Below are positions 62,102-64,000 of a stretch of 64,000 bases of DNA, in pieces. Source of the stretch: MESE01 sp036675035 (GTDB lineage: Bacteria; Pseudomonadota; Gammaproteobacteria; Burkholderiales; Burkholderiaceae_D); assembly GCA_036675035.1 (NCBI GenBank), contig JAKFFO010000119.1:24931-88930 (forward strand). Direction: 5' to 3'. The position numbers were made by a program, and so were the translations under genes. Position 1 is the first letter of the stretch. Each line of letters starts with the position of its first letter. The notes under the pieces were generated by a model. That model was not told where the DNA came from. It saw only the letters and a list, made by a program, of their open reading frames with translations, and searched no databases.

Positions 62102-63471
62102 TGAGCAAAGGTAAAACTGAATACGAAGCGATTCTGATCGAGGATGAGCATGCGCTACGAATGGCCACCTCGCAGGCACTGGAGCTGGGCGGCTTCAGGG
62201 TGCACGAGTTCGGCAGTGCAGAGCAGGCGCAGGATTTGCTGCGAGCGGATTTTCCGGGGGTAGTCGTGACGGATGTGCGCCTGCAGGGGCGTTCGGGTCT
62301 GGAAGTTCTGGCAGACGTGGTCGCGCTTGATCCGGATTTGCCGGTCATCATCGTTACCGGGCATGGCGATGTCGGCATGGCGGTGGAAGCGATGCAGGCC
62401 GGCGCCTATGATTTCATCGAAAAGCCTTTTTCTTCCGATCGATTGATAGAAACGGTCAGGCGGGCCCAGGAAAAGCGCCTTCTGGTGATGGAGAATCGCC
62501 GGCTGAAAGCTGCGTGGGAAGCGCATCCGAACATGCCTGCGCTGATTGGGCAATCCGCCGAGATCGAGCGGGTGCGCACGTTGATTCGCACGCTCGGGCC
62601 GAGTCTGGTGGATATCCTCATTAATGGCCAGACCGGCACCGGCAAGGAAGTCGTGGCGCGCCAGCTGCATATTGCAAGCGGCCGTGGCGGCCCGTTCGTC
62701 GCAATCAATTGCGGAGCGCTGCCGGAAACCGTATTTGAAAGCGAGATTTTCGGCCACGAGGCAGGCGCGTTTACCGGCGCCCAGAAACGACGGATCGGAA
62801 AGCTCGAATATGCCAGCGGCGGCACGGTTTTTCTCGACGAAATCGAGAGCATGCCGCTCGCATTGCAGGTCAAGCTGCTCCGGGTCCTGCAGGAGCGGCA
62901 GCTGGAGCGGCTCGGCGGCAATGATCCGGTCAAGATCGATTGCCGCGTAATTGCAGCGAGCAAGGCCGATCTGCTGCAGATGAGTGCAAAAGGCGCGTTT
63001 CGCGAAGATCTCTATTACCGAATCGGTGTGGCGACCATCGATTTGCCGAAATTATGCGAACGGCGCGACGACATTCCATTGTTGCTCGCGCATTTCGTGC
63101 AAGGCGCGGCACAGCGCTATCAACGTCCGGTTCCGCAATGGACCCGGAGCCAGTTGGTGCAATGGCAAACGCACGACTGGCCGGGCAACGTACGGGAACT
63201 GAGCAATTTTGCGGATCGCCTGGTGCTCGGCATGGTGGAAGGGCCTGCCGCGTCCGCCATCGATGATCGGCAACAAGCGTCACAAGAAGCGGCTGAGCGC
63301 GAGTCTTTACCGCAGCGGATCGATGCTTATGAGCGACTGAAGATCGTGGAGGCGCTGGCGGCCAGCGACGGCAATGTCGCGGATGCCGCCAATCGCCTTG
63401 GCATTCCGAAAAAGACGCTGTACGACAAGCTCAAGAAACACAATCTCATGGCCGGCCGGACCGGCGTTTGA
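62101..63471 (+). CDS. dctD: DctD-type sigma-54 response regulator
   Basis: NtrC-family activator, 456 residues. Receiver domain (about 10-125) has the phosphoacceptor Asp58 in VVVTDVRLQG and Lys in FIEKPFS. The AAA+ domain (about 145-370) has Walker A GQTGTGKE, the sigma-54 contact loop GAFTGA, and Walker B TVFLDEIESM. The C-terminal Fis-type HTH shows NVADAANRLGIPKKTLYDKLKKHNL. It is coupled to dctB by a 1-nt overlap. The nearby sigma-54 promoter before the TAXI gene is its expected target. Confidence 0.93.
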   Translation: MSKGKTEYEAILIEDEHALRMATSQALELGGFRVHEFGSAEQAQDLLRADFPGVVVTDVRLQGRSGLEVLADVVALDPDLPVIIVTGHGDVGMAVEAMQAGAYDFIEKPFSSDRLIETVRRAQEKRLLVMENRRLKAAWEAHPNMPALIGQSAEIERVRTLIRTLGPSLVDILINGQTGTGKEVVARQLHIASGRGGPFVAINCGALPETVFESEIFGHEAGAFTGAQKRRIGKLEYASGGTVFLDEIESMPLALQVKLLRVLQERQLERLGGNDPVKIDCRVIAASKADLLQMSAKGAFREDLYYRIGVATIDLPKLCERRDDIPLLLAHFVQGAAQRYQRPVPQWTRSQLVQWQTHDWPGNVRELSNFADRLVLGMVEGPAASAIDDRQQASQEAAERESLPQRIDAYERLKIVEALAASDGNVADAANRLGIPKKTLYDKLKKHNLMAGRTGV

Positions 63472-63477
63472 GCAGGT

Positions 63478-63687
63478 CTAGGCGACCACATCCGCAGGCT
63501 TGAATTTGAGCGCTTGCGGCAACTGATTCATCTTGCGGCAATCCGCTTCCCTATGCGACGCCAGCGAAATCATCGTCGGGCCGCGCGCGACGCTGCCCGA
63601 AACACGCGGTGCTCCTAACTTTTTCCAGAAACATATCAACGCGCGTTGCGGGTTTCCATCCAGCGGGTTGGATGGCAAATAAAACAC
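63478..63687 (-). CDS. Possible small hypothetical gene
   Basis: A GTG-started minus-strand frame of 69 residues ends 6 nt beyond the convergent dctD stop. It encodes a plain basic protein ending QALKFKPADVVA, with no signal peptide, membrane helix or known motif. AAAGGA is only 2 nt before the GTG, which is too close. Two palindromic sites that may be DctD enhancers fall inside it. It may not be a gene. Confidence 0.25.
   Translation of the reverse strand: MFYLPSNPLDGNPQRALICFWKKLGAPRVSGSVARGPTMISLASHREADCRKMNQLPQALKFKPADVVA
63513..63541. promoter_or_regulatory. Tandem palindromic sites, candidate DctD enhancers
   Basis: CTTGCGGCAA occurs at 63513-63522 and again at 63532-63541, 19 bp apart, close to two helical turns. 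The core TTGCGGCAA is itself an inverted repeat (TTGC-G-GCAA). They lie about 185-215 bp upstream of the sigma-54 promoter, a normal enhancer distance. Binding by DctD is inference. Confidence 0.4.
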
Positions 63688-63725
63688 AATCCTTTGATTT
63701 CAAATACTTAGGTTTCCTTTTTGCG

Positions 63726-63743
63726 TTGGCATAACGTTTGCTC
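63726..63743 (+). promoter_or_regulatory. Sigma-54 promoter of the TAXI TRAP gene
   Basis: TTGGCATAACGTTTGCTC has GG at 63728-63729 and GC at 63740-63741 with exactly 10 nt between them, matching the -24/-12 consensus. Transcription would start near 63753, about 91 nt before the ATG. It lies directly downstream of a DctD-type activator gene. Confidence 0.7.
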
Positions 63744-63843
63744 ATACGAATGCGCGAAAGCAAAAGCAGTAGTGAAGCAGAGTAGTGAAGCAAAACGATG
63801 TATGCAGCACAACCATGAATGAAGTTTATAAAAGGAGAAGACC

Positions 63844-64000
63844 ATGAAATCAGGCATTCTGCGCAGCTTGCTGGCCCTGGCCGGCGTCGCGCTCATCTCG
63901 GCCGCCCCGGCGCATGCGCAACAACAATTCATCACCGTCCTGACCGGCGGCACCAGCGGCGTGTATTACCCGATGGGCGTGGCGCTGTCGCAGATCTACG
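63844..64000 (+). CDS. TAXI family TRAP transporter binding protein, 3' end outside window
   Basis: The first 52 residues of a periplasmic binding protein. A signal peptide is clear (MKSGILRSLLALAGVALISAAPAHA, cut after AHA near residue 25). The mature start QQQFITVLTGGTSGVYYPMGVALSQIY has the TGGTSGVYYPxG motif diagnostic of the TAXI group of TRAP binding proteins. AAGGAGAAG precedes the ATG. It is probably activated by DctB/DctD from the sigma-54 promoter upstream. The fused permease gene expected after it is not in the window. Confidence 0.9.
   Translation, partial: MKSGILRSLLALAGVALISAAPAHAQQQFITVLTGGTSGVYYPMGVALSQIY

Overview
The window looks like a chromosomal core segment of a betaproteobacterium, most likely Burkholderiales and probably Oxalobacteraceae. 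This is inferred from gene order: ilvI-ilvH-ilvC / pssA / leuA, rpsO-pnp, tpiA-secG-tRNA-Leu-nuoA to nuoN followed by a DUF2818 gene and a Nudix gene, and thrS-infC-rpmI-rplT-pheS-pheT-ihfA-merR. There is no 16S rRNA here, so the genus stays open. I see no insertion sequence, prophage or CRISPR array.

Region by region. 1-3.5 kb (minus): a CHASE2 adenylate cyclase cut by the window edge, an RDD membrane protein, and a stretch that may hold decayed reading frames. 3.5-11.2 kb: branched-chain amino acid synthesis (ilvI, ilvH, ilvC, leuA), with a putative translated leader before ilvI and a clearly leucine-rich leader before leuA; a SIMPL-domain protein and pssA sit between. 11.2-17.4 kb: a lipoprotein gene, rpsO, pnp, a quinone oxidoreductase, tpiA, secG and tRNA-Leu(GAG). 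17.4-32.2 kb: the complete 14-gene complex I operon, then DUF2818 and a Nudix hydrolase. 33.4-40.9 kb: lipid and ketone-body metabolism (ETF:quinone oxidoreductase, SDR, thioesterase, PAS-LuxR regulator, scoA-scoB, 3-hydroxybutyrate dehydrogenase), an alpha/beta hydrolase and RidA. 40.9-51.4 kb: relA, tRNA-Val(GAC), thrS, infC (apparent AUA start), L35, L20, pheS, pheT, ihfA and a MerR gene.

From 51.9 kb the window becomes accessory. A TakP-like TRAP transporter (dctP-dctQ-dctM) is followed by a cupin-ferredoxin pair, a DJ-1/PfpI protein overlapping an XRE-cupin regulator, a class II aldolase and a LysR regulator. At 60.3-64 kb a DctB/DctD two-component system sits upstream of a TAXI-type TRAP binding protein truncated by the window end. 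The TAXI gene has a well-spaced sigma-54 promoter and, about 200 bp further upstream, two identical palindromic sites that could be DctD enhancers.

The best candidates for something not yet described are the 51.9-59.4 kb uptake/redox/aldolase module, the DctBD-sigma54-TAXI circuit, the two leader peptides, a 112-bp inverted-repeat element between thrS and infC, and a 35-bp near-perfect palindrome at 59.5 kb. Most of the window is ordinary, well-conserved housekeeping sequence. All assignments come from reading the sequence and recalling families; no database search was run.
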